A DNA stretch of 64,000 nucleotides, taken from NCBI RefSeq assembly GCF_011745665.1, contig NZ_CP050253.1:161418-225417 (forward strand), written 5' to 3'. Source of the DNA: Zophobihabitans entericus (GTDB lineage: Bacteria > Pseudomonadota > Gammaproteobacteria > Enterobacterales > Orbaceae). Shown one piece after another: positions 29,319-40,033 of this stretch (position 1 is the first letter of the stretch; each line of letters opens with the position of its first letter). The notes under the pieces are model-generated. The model searched no databases. It was not told the DNA's origin and was given only the letters and a program-made list of their open reading frames with translations. The position numbers and the translations under genes are program-made.

Positions 29319-30947
29319 TTACACCCCTCCCTCAATTAATGCCGGTTGGGCAGTATTATAGAATTGCTGAATCTTATAAATAACTGAATAAGATGTATCC
29401 AGAATAGGTTGAGGATAAACACCTATAGCCACAAGCAGAATCAGTAAAGTAATTAATAAAAAGAGATCCCGACGACTAAGCTCACGGTAAATCACCGCGA
29501 TTTTGATCGGCTCAGCAGTAGTGAGTCCATAGAATATGGGTTGCATACGCACGAGTACAGCAACGGCAATTAAAATTAATCCAATTGTCAGTAATACACT
29601 AACTAAAGAGAAATCAGCATAGCTACCAAACAGTAACATCAGATTACCGGAAAAGTTTGCCGTACCTGGCACACCAAGCACTGCTAAAGCAAAAAAGATA
29701 GTAAATGCCGGCAGATAGCGCACGTGTCCACGTAGACCGACAAATTTCTTAATATTACGGGTCAGATAACGTTCAGCCAGTAAGCCACCAATAATAAATA
29801 AGCCTACAATTGACAGACTCATTGCAATAGTCTGAATAATAATACCCTGATAAGTCAGAACATTACCAATATAGATCGCAACAGTGATAAACCCGAGTAA
29901 AGCAATATGAGTATAAGCCAGTAAACGCTTAATATCATTTTGTGAGAAAGCCAGTAACGCTGCATAAAACAAGGTACACATTCCTAAACTCACTGCAACA
30001 GGCATAAAAGCCAGAGAAGCATTTGGGAACATAGGAATAACAAAGCGTAACATACCGTAAATGGCAGTATTGGTGAGCAGACCACTAATAATCATTGAGC
30101 CTGTGGTTGAAGACTCAATATGTGCTGTTACAAACCAGCCATGGAACGGAATAAGTGGAATTCTCACCATAAATGCCACAAAGAATCCCAACATTAGGAA
30201 GAATTCAGTAAAACTGGAGATAGGTGTTTTAGTCAACAGGTAATAATCAAATGTCCATTTATTAGTTAAGCGCCAGTTGATAAGTACCAAAGAGATAATT
30301 GAAATCAACATTAACAGGCTGCTGACTTGAGTAAAGATTAAGAATTTTGTCGCACCATTAAATCGTAACTGAGCACTGGAATCCCGACGCCCCCAAAGAG
30401 CGATCAGAAAATAAAGCGGAATAGCCACCATCTCCCAAAAGAGGAAGAACAGGAACATATCCATCGCCATGAATAAGCCAATAACACCAGCTGCCATCCA
30501 TAAAATACAGAAATAATAAAGCCCGATATTGGTGTGCTTCTCTTTTCTTGAATAGACAATAGTCAGTATGGTTAAAATCACCGTCAGAGTAATAAAGACT
30601 AGCGAGAAACCATCCAGTAACAGGTGGAATCGGATATTTAAGAAAGCAATCCAGGCTGTATCTTGTATCATCAACCAGGATTGTCCGGTTTTGATCACTG
30701 AGAGATTATCAACCCACAACATTGCTACCAGCGCTAAAACCACCAGCATAGTCAGCAGGGCTATCAGTGATGCGCAATGGTATATCAGATGAGTTTTCAA
30801 TCTCGCCATAACAGGAAGAGTACTGACTTCTATTGAAACGAGTTTTTCAGACAATGCGGTGCGTGCTTTTAGTGTTGCAATAACACTAAACCAGCCAATA
30901 AAACCACCTATAATCGGTACAAAAATTAATAATGATAACACGATCAA
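29319..30947 (-). CDS. nuoM: NADH-quinone oxidoreductase subunit M, lacking most proton-path residues
   Basis: An antiporter-like subunit of complex I, 542 residues with about 14 helices, clearly orthologous to E. coli NuoM (FLFFLFWEMVAIPLYFLIALWG; NAS near FPN; YPQPILDTS near the end). It aligns with a constant offset of 28. E144 is kept (E172). However, K234 is Arg262, K265 is Asn293, H322 is Leu350, H348 is Met376, E407 is Asn435, and the Asp of LPDAH is Thr. These are the residues that form the central hydrophilic axis in E. coli. The fold seems intact while the proton path seems lost. It begins 40 bases after nuoL and ends 2 bases before nuoN. Confidence 0.95.
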   Translation of the reverse strand: MIVLSLLIFVPIIGGFIGWFSVIATLKARTALSEKLVSIEVSTLPVMARLKTHLIYHCASLIALLTMLVVLALVAMLWVDNLSVIKTGQSWLMIQDTAWIAFLNIRFHLLLDGFSLVFITLTVILTILTIVYSRKEKHTNIGLYYFCILWMAAGVIGLFMAMDMFLFFLFWEMVAIPLYFLIALWGRRDSSAQLRFNGATKFLIFTQVSSLLMLISIISLVLINWRLTNKWTFDYYLLTKTPISSFTEFFLMLGFFVAFMVRIPLIPFHGWFVTAHIESSTTGSMIISGLLTNTAIYGMLRFVIPMFPNASLAFMPVAVSLGMCTLFYAALLAFSQNDIKRLLAYTHIALLGFITVAIYIGNVLTYQGIIIQTIAMSLSIVGLFIIGGLLAERYLTRNIKKFVGLRGHVRYLPAFTIFFALAVLGVPGTANFSGNLMLLFGSYADFSLVSVLLTIGLILIAVAVLVRMQPIFYGLTTAEPIKIAVIYRELSRRDLFLLITLLILLVAIGVYPQPILDTSYSVIYKIQQFYNTAQPALIEGGV

Positions 30948-30987
30948 AAAAATCCTTATCTTCTGTCAAAAAACACACTTAATAGAA

Positions 30988-32832
30988 CTATAAAAATACC
31001 AGTAATAATAAAATCAATACGCCGCCACCAACAATCGAGGCCAGATACCAACGCAGATGACCATTCTCGAGCGGTACAATCACCCCGTTAATACGGTCTA
31101 TTCCCCAGGTAATTGAGGTATTCCAGTTAGCCAGCGGATCTTTATGAATACGTTTAGTAATATATAAATAAGGCACCACAAAAATCGCGTGATATAACCA
31201 CTCAATACGCCAGCCATGATACCAAAATTGCGTCAGTGTCTTACCTATCGGACTATTAGAAATCTCATGTATTTCTGCATGTTTACCCGCATACAACATA
31301 TAGGTAATCAAAATACCCAGCGTCGTCACTGCGGCAAGTAAAATCTGAAAGCCAAATTTACCATCTTCCGGAACTTCTGTAATCGGTAAGACACCTTGTA
31401 TAGGTAGAGGTAAGTACACTAAGAAACCGGTAGAAAGGAGCACCAAAATAAATAATGGGATAGTTTTTAGTCTGGTCGCAGGAACTAGCGTCTCAACTTT
31501 GGATTTATTATGAAACACTAAAAAGACCAGTCTAAACACAAATAAAGCTGACAGTAATACGCCAACTAGCCCTAGTGTACCAAAGCCCAAGCGCCCTTCA
31601 CTAATCGTTTGCCAGATGATATCACCTTTAGTAAAGAAGCTGGCCGTTAACCACGGAACTGCACTTAATGACGCCCCGGCTACAATAAAGCAGAAATAGA
31701 TAAATGGTAAACGTCTGGCCAGACCACCCATTTTGGTAATATCTCGCTCTCCACCACAAGCTCTGATGACAGAAGCAGACGCTAAAAAGAGTAAGGTACT
31801 GAAGGCCGCGTAATTAATTAAGTAAATGAGTGCTAACTGCCATGCCTGAACTGAAATCGCCATAAAGACATAACTAATCTGACTGAGGCTGGCATAGATA
31901 ACAATACGTTTGATATCCTGTTGTACCAGTGCACAGCAACTGGCAAAGAGCATCGTCAGACAGGATAGAACCCCGATAATTAAAAAGAGGTCTGTCGACA
32001 TCATAAACAAGCTATTTAAACGTAAAATTAAGTAAATGCCTACTAACATTGTCGATGCACAATGAATAAGAGTTAATGCCGGCATTGGGGCAGCGGTCGT
32101 ATCTGTTAACCAGGTTTGTAGTGGCATTTGTACCGATTTACCAATAGCACCTAAAAATAGCAGGAATGTGATCCAGAAAATAATTTCAGAATCGATCGCC
32201 AGTTTATCTTTAGCGACAATAAGCAAATCCCGAATATTTAATGTCTGCAGCTCACTATAAACCAGAAATAGTCCTATCAGTAGGAAGATATCACTAATAT
32301 GCATCACAATAAATGTTCTGGCTGCAGCATAACTATTTTTTAATTGTTTATGATAGAAACCCACCAGCAGGTAGGAACATAAGGTAATACCCTCCCAGCC
32401 AAGTAACATCACAAATAAGTTATCTGCCAGTAACACTATCACCATACAGGCGATCAATAAGTTACCATAAGCAAAGAAGGTATAAGCCTCTTGCTTACTG
32501 ATATAGTTCACCGCATAAAGGTGTACTAAGAAACCAATCAGAATAACAACCAACAGAAAGACCAGAGAAAGTCCGTCTAATAACAGGGAAATCGAAATAA
32601 CAAAGCTATCTACTGAGATCCAGCTCCATAAATAACGAGTATAAATCAAACTTGAATCTGGCTGATTATTAGCATAAAAATCGATCATCACAAAAATAGA
32701 CAGAAGCAGCACTAGCCCGACAGCACTAACGCCAATAACAGCTACGCTTTCTGCACGCCAGCGTCGACCACTACACGCCAGAATCAAAAAAGAGATTAAG
32801 GGGATTAAGATTGTAAAATAGAGTAGATTCAT
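30988..32832 (-). CDS. nuoL: NADH-quinone oxidoreductase subunit L with altered central proton site
   Basis: The distal antiporter-like subunit of complex I, 614 residues, like E. coli NuoL (613), including the C-terminal lateral-helix region and final [11 protein letters not shown]. With a constant offset of 3, E144 (E147), D178 (D181), K229 (K232), H254 (H257) and K399 (K402) are kept. The TM11 block differs: E. coli H334, H338 and K342 are Tyr337, Tyr341 and Ser345 in [18 protein letters not shown]. Its start overlaps the nuoK stop (ATGA), indicating coupling. Confidence 0.95.
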   Translation of the reverse strand: MNLLYFTILIPLISFLILACSGRRWRAESVAVIGVSAVGLVLLLSIFVMIDFYANNQPDSSLIYTRYLWSWISVDSFVISISLLLDGLSLVFLLVVILIGFLVHLYAVNYISKQEAYTFFAYGNLLIACMVIVLLADNLFVMLLGWEGITLCSYLLVGFYHKQLKNSYAAARTFIVMHISDIFLLIGLFLVYSELQTLNIRDLLIVAKDKLAIDSEIIFWITFLLFLGAIGKSVQMPLQTWLTDTTAAPMPALTLIHCASTMLVGIYLILRLNSLFMMSTDLFLIIGVLSCLTMLFASCCALVQQDIKRIVIYASLSQISYVFMAISVQAWQLALIYLINYAAFSTLLFLASASVIRACGGERDITKMGGLARRLPFIYFCFIVAGASLSAVPWLTASFFTKGDIIWQTISEGRLGFGTLGLVGVLLSALFVFRLVFLVFHNKSKVETLVPATRLKTIPLFILVLLSTGFLVYLPLPIQGVLPITEVPEDGKFGFQILLAAVTTLGILITYMLYAGKHAEIHEISNSPIGKTLTQFWYHGWRIEWLYHAIFVVPYLYITKRIHKDPLANWNTSITWGIDRINGVIVPLENGHLRWYLASIVGGGVLILLLLVFL

Positions 32833-33131
32833 CCTTTCATCTCACTTAATGCATCAATATTGAGTGTTTTACGTCGATGATATAACTGTAATAACAAAGC
32901 AAGACCAACACAAGCTTCCGCTAAAGCAGCACTCACCGCAAGAATTGACATAATCTGCCCATCATGTTGTTGCCAATAAATACCAGCTGAAACTAAAGCT
33001 AAAATAGCTCCATTCATCATTACCATCAGGCTAAATAGCATAAATAATAAATTTCTACGGATCATGACACCAAATAAACCAATCACAAATAATCCTGTTG
33101 ATAGCATGATACTGTGCATGAGAGGAATCAT
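32829..33131 (-). CDS. nuoK: NADH-quinone oxidoreductase subunit K with Glu36 replaced by Met
   Basis: A small three-helix membrane subunit, 100 residues as in E. coli. The alignment is gap-free: IRRNLLFML leads into SLMVMMNG where E. coli has GLEIMINA, so the conserved Glu36 is Met36 (codon ATG, 33024-33026). No acidic residue occurs anywhere from 32 to 40, positions where a relocated Glu can still work in E. coli. Glu72 is kept ([14 protein letters not shown]). The gene overlaps nuoJ and nuoL by four bases on each side. Confidence 0.95.
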   Translation of the reverse strand: MIPLMHSIMLSTGLFVIGLFGVMIRRNLLFMLFSLMVMMNGAILALVSAGIYWQQHDGQIMSILAVSAALAEACVGLALLLQLYHRRKTLNIDALSEMKG

Positions 33132-33697
33132 AGTTTCTCCCCCAGTTGTTCATCTGTCATATCTTTATCTTCTTCATTTTTTTCTATCATTTCATCGTGT
33201 GCAGCATAAACTTCACGCGCAAAATGGTAAGCGATCACGAGCGCACCTAACAAAAGTAGTACCGCAAGTTCAATAACCAGAATATAAGGAGCCATCAGCA
33301 TTTCGCCCAGTGACTCTTCTCCTGCAACAGGTACTGCATTAATTTGACCATAATCGGTATGAACAATGCTATACAGTAAAATAACTAACAGTACAAAAGC
33401 TAACATTAAAGGACCTAACCAGACTTTAGGTGTTAAACTCTTTTTTTCCTGTTCGATGGCATCTTTAGTAATATTGAGTAATGAAATGGCGGAAATAAAT
33501 AAAATGGCAACAGCACCAATAAAGACAATAACCTGTAAAGCAGCAGTAAAATAAGCACCTAAGGTAAATAACACCACTGATGTTGCCAGTAATGAAACAA
33601 CCAAATAGAGCAATGCGCTAAAAGGTATTGAGCTACTGATGACTTTAAAACTAGTCAGTATAGCGATGATTGCAGCGATGTAAAAAACTGATAGCAT
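33128..33697 (-). CDS. nuoJ: NADH-quinone oxidoreductase subunit J
   Basis: A membrane subunit of complex I, 189 residues with five helices. It is recognisable from [24 protein letters not shown] and [21 protein letters not shown]. In the TM3 region of E. coli (EIIVYAGA) this protein has QVIVFIGA, so E55 is Gln and Y59 is Phe. The C-terminus is acidic. It is the first gene of the operon here: nuoI, its normal neighbour, is missing, and 221 bases upstream lies the divergent ppc gene. The product may be made in small amount, as no strong ribosome site is visible. Confidence 0.93.
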   Translation of the reverse strand: MLSVFYIAAIIAILTSFKVISSSIPFSALLYLVVSLLATSVVLFTLGAYFTAALQVIVFIGAVAILFISAISLLNITKDAIEQEKKSLTPKVWLGPLMLAFVLLVILLYSIVHTDYGQINAVPVAGEESLGEMLMAPYILVIELAVLLLLGALVIAYHFAREVYAAHDEMIEKNEEDKDMTDEQLGEKL

Positions 33698-33772
33698 GGA
33701 TTAATCCGAACCATTTTAATTTCCTATGACGTCTATTTTTATGCTTATTCGTTGAAATGTCTAGCTTATTGC

Positions 33773-33791
33773 GAAGATAATTATCATTCTT
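33773..33791 (-). promoter_or_regulatory. Fur-box-like sequence upstream of nuoJ
   Basis: Read on the minus strand, 33791-33773 matches the E. coli 19-base Fur consensus at 14 positions, with core AATGATAATTATC. It lies about 76-95 bases upstream of nuoJ and about 130 upstream of ppc, in the divergent promoter region. Complex I is iron-rich, so iron control would make sense. The match is moderate. Confidence 0.4.
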
Positions 33792-33918
33792 AACAAAAAA
33801 ATATAATAAAAATAACTAACAGAAAGACTTGTATAAAATATTATAATTTAACCTTATGTGTGCTATATAGTAGAGTATTATACTTTCATCGTTACAAAAC
33901 CAATCATTCGAGGCAATA

Positions 33919-36558
33919 ATGGATAAACAATATTTATCTATGCGAAGTAATGTCAATATGCTGGGAACATTACTCGGAGACGCAATTACACGCGCAACAG
34001 GTAAAGAGACCCTAAACTTGGTCGAAAAAATTCGTCAGCTATCCAAAGTCTCACAGCAAGAAGGTGATGAAAAAGCACATGATGAGCTTCTTGAAACCAT
34101 CAAAAATTTAACTGATGATGAGCTGTTACCGGTTTCTCGTGCTTTCAACCAATTTTTAAACTTAGCGAATACTGCTGCCGAATATTACGGTATTTCACCT
34201 CATGGTGAAGCAGCCAATAGCCCAAAACAACTTGCATCACTATTTACTTCATTAAGTGAGTTGAAGTTCTCTAAAGAGAATATTACTCAAGCAATTGAAA
34301 ATCTTTCTATTGAGTTAGTACTTACTGCGCATCCGACAGAAATTAATCGTCGTACCCTAATTAATACCCATACATCAATTAATAATTGTCTGGCTCAACT
34401 CGATCACAATGATCTGGCTGATTATGAAAGAGATCGTATTATGCGTCGTTTACGTCAGTTGGTTTGTCAGGCCTGGTATACTGACGAAATCCGTAAGCAT
34501 CGTCCGACACCACTGGATGAGGCGAAATGGGGCTTCTCTGTTATTGAAGACAGTCTGTGGGAAGGTGTGCCTCTGTTCTTAAGAGAATTCAACGATCAGT
34601 TAGTCCATGCTTTTGACCAACAACTCCCTGTTGAGCTGGTACCAGTAAAATTTACTTCCTGGATGGGTGGTGACCGTGATGGTAACCCAAATGTTACCGC
34701 CAGAATTACAGCCAGAGTGATGCTGCAAGCACGCTTAAAAGCAGTAGAATTATTTTTAGGTGATATTCATACCTTAGTGCGTGAGCTTTCCATGAGTGAG
34801 TGCTCACAAGATGTTTTAGATCTCCTTAGCAATCCTGAAGTATCAGAGCCTTATCGTGCAGTGATGAAACAACTCAGAGCCCGGTTAGTAACCACTCACG
34901 ATTATCTGATTGCACTGATTAACGGTGAGTCTGTTGTTCAGCCAAAAGATATTCTTATTCATAATGATCAACTCTGGTCGCCACTTTATACTTGCTACCA
35001 GTCGCTGATTGATTGCGGTATGTCGACAATTGCCCATGGTCCACTACTTGATACATTACGCCGTATTCGTTGTTTTGGTCTACAGCTCTTACGTTTAGAT
35101 GTACGTCAGGATAGCTCATTCCATACCGAAGCGTTAGATGCACTAACTAAAGAGCTTGGCCTTGGTAGTTATCAATCATGGTCAGAAAAAGAACGCCAGG
35201 CATTTTTAATTCAGGAACTACAATCAAAACGTCCGTTGTTACCACATGACTGGCAGCCGGAAGAGAGTGTTAAAGAGGTCTTTGATACCTGCCGAGTTAT
35301 TGCGCTATCAGAAGCTGATTCAATTGCCGCTTATGTGATCTCAATGGCAAAATCGCCATCAGATGTGCTGGCTGTTTATCTGCTACTAAAATCTGTTGGT
35401 TGCACTAAACATATCCCGGTAGTTCCACTATTTGAAACACTCGAAGACCTGAATAATGCTAATGACATTATGAAGCAGCTACTTGATATCCCATGGTACC
35501 GTGAAAAAATTAACGGTAAACAAATGGTGATGATAGGTTACTCTGATTCTGCCAAAGATGCCGGAACCTTTGCTGCTTCATGGGCACAGTACCGTTCTCA
35601 GGAAGAACTGGTTAAAACATTTGAAGAAGAGAAGATCGATCTGACACTGTTCCACGGACGTGGTGGTACAATTGGTCGAGGTGGTGCACCTGCTCATGCT
35701 GCGTTACTTTCTCAGCCACCAGGATCATTAAAAGGTGGTTTGCGTGTCACAGAACAAGGTGAGATGATCCGCTTCAAACTGGGTCTGCCTGAAGTTGCTC
35801 TGAGTAGCTTAATGCTATACGCATCCGCTATTTTACAAGCTAATTTATTACCGCCACCGGAGCCAAAACAGAGCTGGCGGGATATCATGGACAAGATGTC
35901 TGATTCATCTTGTGCTTGCTACCGACACTTTATTCGGGAAGAACCTCAATTCGTACCTTATTTTAGAGCAGTGACACCAGAAGCAGAACTTGGTCGTTTA
36001 CCTCTGGGTTCAAGACCACAAAAACGTCGTACTGGTGGCGGCGTTGAAAGTTTACGTGCTATTCCATGGATCTTCGCCTGGACACAAAACCGTCTGATGC
36101 TGCCATCATGGCTTGGGGCTGGTACTGCTCTGCAACAAGCTTTTGATGAGGGTTCTGCACCGCTATTAAAAGAGATGTACCATGACTGGCCATTCTTTAC
36201 CACACGTATGGGTATGCTGGAAATGGTTTATGCTAAAGCAGATCCAAAAATCAATGCTTACTATGAGCAGCGTCTGGTAGATAAATCATTATGGCCACTG
36301 GGTGATCAGTTACGTGAACAACTGGAAAAAGATATTCAGGTCGTGCTCAGAATTACTGATGATGACAGTTTAATGGCAGACCTGCCATGGATCGCAGAGT
36401 CTGTTGCATTACGTAATACTTATATTGAGCCTCTTAACTTATTACAAGTTGAGCTGCTTGAGCGTTCACGCAATGCGAAAGAGCCTAATCCAATTGTGGA
36501 ACAAGCATTGATGATTACCATCTCAGGTATTGCTGCAGGTATGCGTAACTCAGGTTAA
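33919..36558 (+). CDS. ppc: Phosphoenolpyruvate carboxylase
   Basis: Carboxylates PEP with bicarbonate to oxaloacetate, feeding the TCA cycle. 879 residues, near E. coli Ppc (883). The catalytic blocks are intact: [13 protein letters not shown] with the essential His, [20 protein letters not shown] with the catalytic Lys, [14 protein letters not shown] with the arginines, and the C-terminal [12 protein letters not shown] that binds aspartate. GAGGCAATA precedes the ATG. The upstream region shared with nuoJ holds a TATTAT that could be the -10. The gene ends at a strong terminator. Confidence 0.98.
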   Translation: MDKQYLSMRSNVNMLGTLLGDAITRATGKETLNLVEKIRQLSKVSQQEGDEKAHDELLETIKNLTDDELLPVSRAFNQFLNLANTAAEYYGISPHGEAANSPKQLASLFTSLSELKFSKENITQAIENLSIELVLTAHPTEINRRTLINTHTSINNCLAQLDHNDLADYERDRIMRRLRQLVCQAWYTDEIRKHRPTPLDEAKWGFSVIEDSLWEGVPLFLREFNDQLVHAFDQQLPVELVPVKFTSWMGGDRDGNPNVTARITARVMLQARLKAVELFLGDIHTLVRELSMSECSQDVLDLLSNPEVSEPYRAVMKQLRARLVTTHDYLIALINGESVVQPKDILIHNDQLWSPLYTCYQSLIDCGMSTIAHGPLLDTLRRIRCFGLQLLRLDVRQDSSFHTEALDALTKELGLGSYQSWSEKERQAFLIQELQSKRPLLPHDWQPEESVKEVFDTCRVIALSEADSIAAYVISMAKSPSDVLAVYLLLKSVGCTKHIPVVPLFETLEDLNNANDIMKQLLDIPWYREKINGKQMVMIGYSDSAKDAGTFAASWAQYRSQEELVKTFEEEKIDLTLFHGRGGTIGRGGAPAHAALLSQPPGSLKGGLRVTEQGEMIRFKLGLPEVALSSLMLYASAILQANLLPPPEPKQSWRDIMDKMSDSSCACYRHFIREEPQFVPYFRAVTPEAELGRLPLGSRPQKRRTGGGVESLRAIPWIFAWTQNRLMLPSWLGAGTALQQAFDEGSAPLLKEMYHDWPFFTTRMGMLEMVYAKADPKINAYYEQRLVDKSLWPLGDQLREQLEKDIQVVLRITDDDSLMADLPWIAESVALRNTYIEPLNLLQVELLERSRNAKEPNPIVEQALMITISGIAAGMRNSG

Positions 36559-36574
36559 TCTAAAACTAGTTAAC

Positions 36575-36601
36575 AAAAAAGCCCTTAACCGGGCTTTTTT
36601 T
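36575..36601 (+). terminator. Rho-independent terminator after ppc
   Basis: AAAAAAGCCC (36575-36584) and GGGCTTTTTT (36591-36600) form a 10-bp stem with a TTAACC loop and a U-run. It can also act on the convergent Sel1-repeat gene. Confidence 0.94.
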
Positions 36602-36636
36602 ATTTACTATGATTCTGATAAGAAAAGAGTTCTTGG

Positions 36637-37761
36637 TTACTCTTCACTCTCGGTATCTTCTTTAAGTAGCTCAATCAGATACTCTTTTGCATCCGTATCA
36701 CCCTGATCGGCAGCCTTAGTAAACCAGTAAATAGCACGACCTTTATTTTTACCAACACCTTCACCGCTCAGATATTTAACCGCCAGATTGTACTGTGCAT
36801 CAACACTACCTTGCTCTGCGGCTTCCATATACCATTTAGCTGCGGTTTCATGACTCTTAGGCACACCACCACCTACATCGTACATCACGCCAATATTGTA
36901 TTGAGCATCAACGTTACCTGCTTCAGCGGCTTTAGTAAACCAGTACGCCGCTTTAGAATTATCTAAGCGGGTACCAATTCCCATTGCATACATGATACCC
37001 AGATTATACATAGATTGGACGTAGCCACGCTCTGCAGATTCAGTGTAAAAATAGATAGCAGCAATGGTGTCTTCGGTAATACCATCACCTTTTTCAGACA
37101 TTGTCCCTAAATAGTACTGTGCCTCAGCATTACCTTCACTTGCCGCTTTACTAAACCAGTCAGCTGCTGTTGCTTTATTTTGACGCACACCATCACCAAA
37201 GTAGTACATCAGACCAAGATTTAACAGTGCATCAATATCACCTTGAGCGCCGGCTAACTGGAATAATTCCATCGCTTTAAAGGTATCTTTTGGTGTACCT
37301 TCACCATTTTTATACATTAGACCTAAATTAAACTGTGCCATGGCCAGCTTCTGGTCAGCAGCTGATTTATATAAATTAAATGCCTGTATTAAATCGCGAC
37401 TCACACCTAAACCATTTTGATACATATAAGCCAGGTTATTCTGCGCAATTGCTGAATTTTGTTCTGCCGCTTTACGGTACCAAAAAACAGCACGCACATC
37501 GCTGACTTCAACACCAATTCCTTGCTTATACATATTGGCTAAAGAATATTGCGCCTCAATATCCCCTTTTTCAGCAGCACTTCTAAGCATAGGGATGAGT
37601 ACTGATGGATCTTCAATAACCAGTTCAGTCGTTGCCTGATCTTTACTTGGAATAACTGAATCGAGCCCAATCCGACCAGTATTGGCAGTAAGTGTAAAAG
37701 ATAATATGGCTCCACCAACCAAAATTGCTGGCTTTAACCATAAAGATTGCAGGTGAATCAT
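36637..37761 (-). CDS. Exported Sel1-repeat (tetratricopeptide-like) protein
   Basis: 374 residues. The N-terminus has a hydrophobic signal or anchor (ILVGGAILSFTLTAN, about 13-28). From about residue 60 there are eight full Sel1-like repeats of 36 residues plus one partial, each with the pattern A.AQYNLG.MY..G.GV and FWYRKAAEQG. It ends in an acidic tail. Sel1 repeats are protein-interaction solenoids; in bacteria they act in envelope or stress signalling, but no specific role is assigned. It stands alone. The RyhB-like RNA gene lies about 200 bases upstream on the same strand. Confidence 0.88.
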   Translation of the reverse strand: MIHLQSLWLKPAILVGGAILSFTLTANTGRIGLDSVIPSKDQATTELVIEDPSVLIPMLRSAAEKGDIEAQYSLANMYKQGIGVEVSDVRAVFWYRKAAEQNSAIAQNNLAYMYQNGLGVSRDLIQAFNLYKSAADQKLAMAQFNLGLMYKNGEGTPKDTFKAMELFQLAGAQGDIDALLNLGLMYYFGDGVRQNKATAADWFSKAASEGNAEAQYYLGTMSEKGDGITEDTIAAIYFYTESAERGYVQSMYNLGIMYAMGIGTRLDNSKAAYWFTKAAEAGNVDAQYNIGVMYDVGGGVPKSHETAAKWYMEAAEQGSVDAQYNLAVKYLSGEGVGKNKGRAIYWFTKAADQGDTDAKEYLIELLKEDTESEE

Positions 37762-37952
37762 TCAACCTTCCCCAAGAATCAGTCCTAATTATCATTACAT
37801 CAATGTACTAGATTATACACAATAATTTATAAATAACACACGTTGTACCATGGATATTCACTATTACTGAGATAATTTATATTGTTATTTATTTTAGGCG
37901 GGTAGAGAAAAAGGCTTTATTTTATTGAATCTACAAAATATAGATCACTAAA

Positions 37953-38046
37953 AGAAAAAAGCCAGCCTAAATTAGGCTGGCGAAAACATTGGAAGCAATG
38001 TTGAGCAATGTCATACTTTTCAGGATCCTGAAGAATACTGGAAAGT
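37953..38046 (-). ncRNA. ryhB: RyhB-like iron-responsive small RNA
   Basis: Read on the minus strand, this ~94-base segment contains CCTGAAAAG, then GACATTGCTCAACATTGCTT, almost identical to the conserved E. coli RyhB core (one extra A). It ends in a GCCAGCCT/AGGCTGGC hairpin followed by TTTTTTCTTT, again like RyhB. A 5' palindrome TTCAGGATCCTGAA gives a first stem. Under iron limitation RyhB pairs with mRNAs of iron-using proteins through Hfq and lowers them. The position between obgE and the Sel1 gene, without an ORF, and a Fur-controlled promoter support the call. The start is inferred from the promoter. Confidence 0.88.
37961..37981 (-). terminator. Terminator of the RyhB-like RNA (also downstream of obgE)
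   Basis: GCCAGCCT (37961-37968) and AGGCTGGC (37974-37981) form an 8-bp GC-rich stem with a 5-base loop. On the minus strand it is followed by a U-run (complement of 37951-37960). Confidence 0.92.
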
Positions 38047-38047
38047 T

Positions 38048-38081
38048 TTTAAATGATAATCATTATCATTTAAAATGGCAA
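38048..38081 (-). promoter_or_regulatory. Fur box and promoter of the RyhB-like RNA
   Basis: The sequence TGATAATCATTATCA at 38054-38068 is a perfect 7-1-7 Fur inverted repeat, and the palindrome extends further with A/T bases. On the minus strand a -35 TTGCCA (38081-38076) and a -10 TATCAT (38058-38053) are separated by 17 bases, predicting transcription from about 38046. The Fur box covers the -10 and spacer, so iron-loaded Fur would block the promoter. Confidence 0.88.
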
Positions 38082-38099
38082 GTGTTATTTTATCTTTAT

Positions 38100-39305
<1,206 letters not shown>

Positions 39306-39402
39306 TCATCAGGCTTTTACTACAGTAATAGACCTATCCTGATAATGATATCTCATTACACAGTTTAGCCAATTGTCTGCCAAGATCAATCTTACTACAA
39401 AC

Positions 39403-39431
39403 AAAAAGCCCCACAACAAATTGCGGGGCTT
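39403..39431 (-). terminator. Terminator after rpmA
   Basis: On the minus strand GCCCCGCAA and TTGTGGGGC (39429-39421 and 39416-39408, one G-U pair) form a stem with a 4-base loop followed by TTTTTGT. It lies 21 bases past the rpmA stop and before obgE, which therefore probably has its own promoter. Confidence 0.88.
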
Positions 39432-39451
39432 ATCATTAATTCGATTCGAAA

Positions 39452-39709
39452 TTAGTTAGCTACTACGCTAATATAACGACGGTTTTTAGGACCTTTAACT
39501 TCGAATTTAACCTGACCATCAACTAGTGCAAATAGAGTATGGTCACGACCACAACCTACGTTATCACCTGCGTGGAATTGAGTTCCACGTTGACGAACTA
39601 AGATATTACCAGCAAGAATTTCTTGACCACCATAACGTTTAACACCTAAACGTTTACTTTGGGAATCACGACCATTACGTGATGAACCACCAGCCTTCTT
39701 ATGAGCCAT
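39452..39709 (-). CDS. rpmA: 50S ribosomal protein L27
   Basis: 85 residues, the standard L27 length. The N-terminus [20 protein letters not shown] reaches the peptidyl-transferase centre, and the rest forms a small beta-barrel ([21 protein letters not shown]). It starts 15 bases after rplU, the universal order. GGAGT precedes the ATG. Basic composition and strong conservation make the call certain. Confidence 0.98.
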   Translation of the reverse strand: MAHKKAGGSSRNGRDSQSKRLGVKRYGGQEILAGNILVRQRGTQFHAGDNVGCGRDHTLFALVDGQVKFEVKGPKNRRYISVVAN

Positions 39710-39724
39710 TGTTCGTTACTCCTA

Positions 39725-40033
39725 TTAAGCGATTGCAGTGATCTTCACATCAGTGAACCACTGACGGTGACCTTGTTGTTTACGATAGTGCTTACGGCGA
39801 CGGAATTTAACGATCTTAATTTTGTCACCACGACCATGTTCAACAATCTCTGCTTTAATTGTTGCGCCATCAACAAACGGAGCACCAACTTGGATGTTCT
39901 CACCATTTGCTACCATTAAAACTTTGTCGAATACGATCTCTGAACCTGTTTCGACTTCTAATTTTTCCAAGCGAACGACTTGTCCTTCGCTAACTCGGTG
40001 TTGTTTACCACCACTTTGGAAAACTGCGTACAT
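39725..40033 (-). CDS. rplU: 50S ribosomal protein L21
   Basis: 102 residues (E. coli 103). [25 protein letters not shown] and the basic [19 protein letters not shown] segment are typical of L21, which binds 23S rRNA. First gene of rplU-rpmA. GGAGTCAGGT precedes the ATG. Its leader carries an inverted repeat GCAGAC (40055-40060)/GTCTGC (40076-40081) that could fold into a hairpin, with an AT-rich loop. Confidence 0.98.
   Translation of the reverse strand: MYAVFQSGGKQHRVSEGQVVRLEKLEVETGSEIVFDKVLMVANGENIQVGAPFVDGATIKAEIVEHGRGDKIKIVKFRRRKHYRKQQGHRQWFTDVKITAIA

Noticed and set aside
32829-33131. Relocation of the NuoK Glu36 carboxylate nearby
   Set aside because: Checked residues 32-40; none is Asp or Glu, so a shifted carboxylate does not explain the loss.
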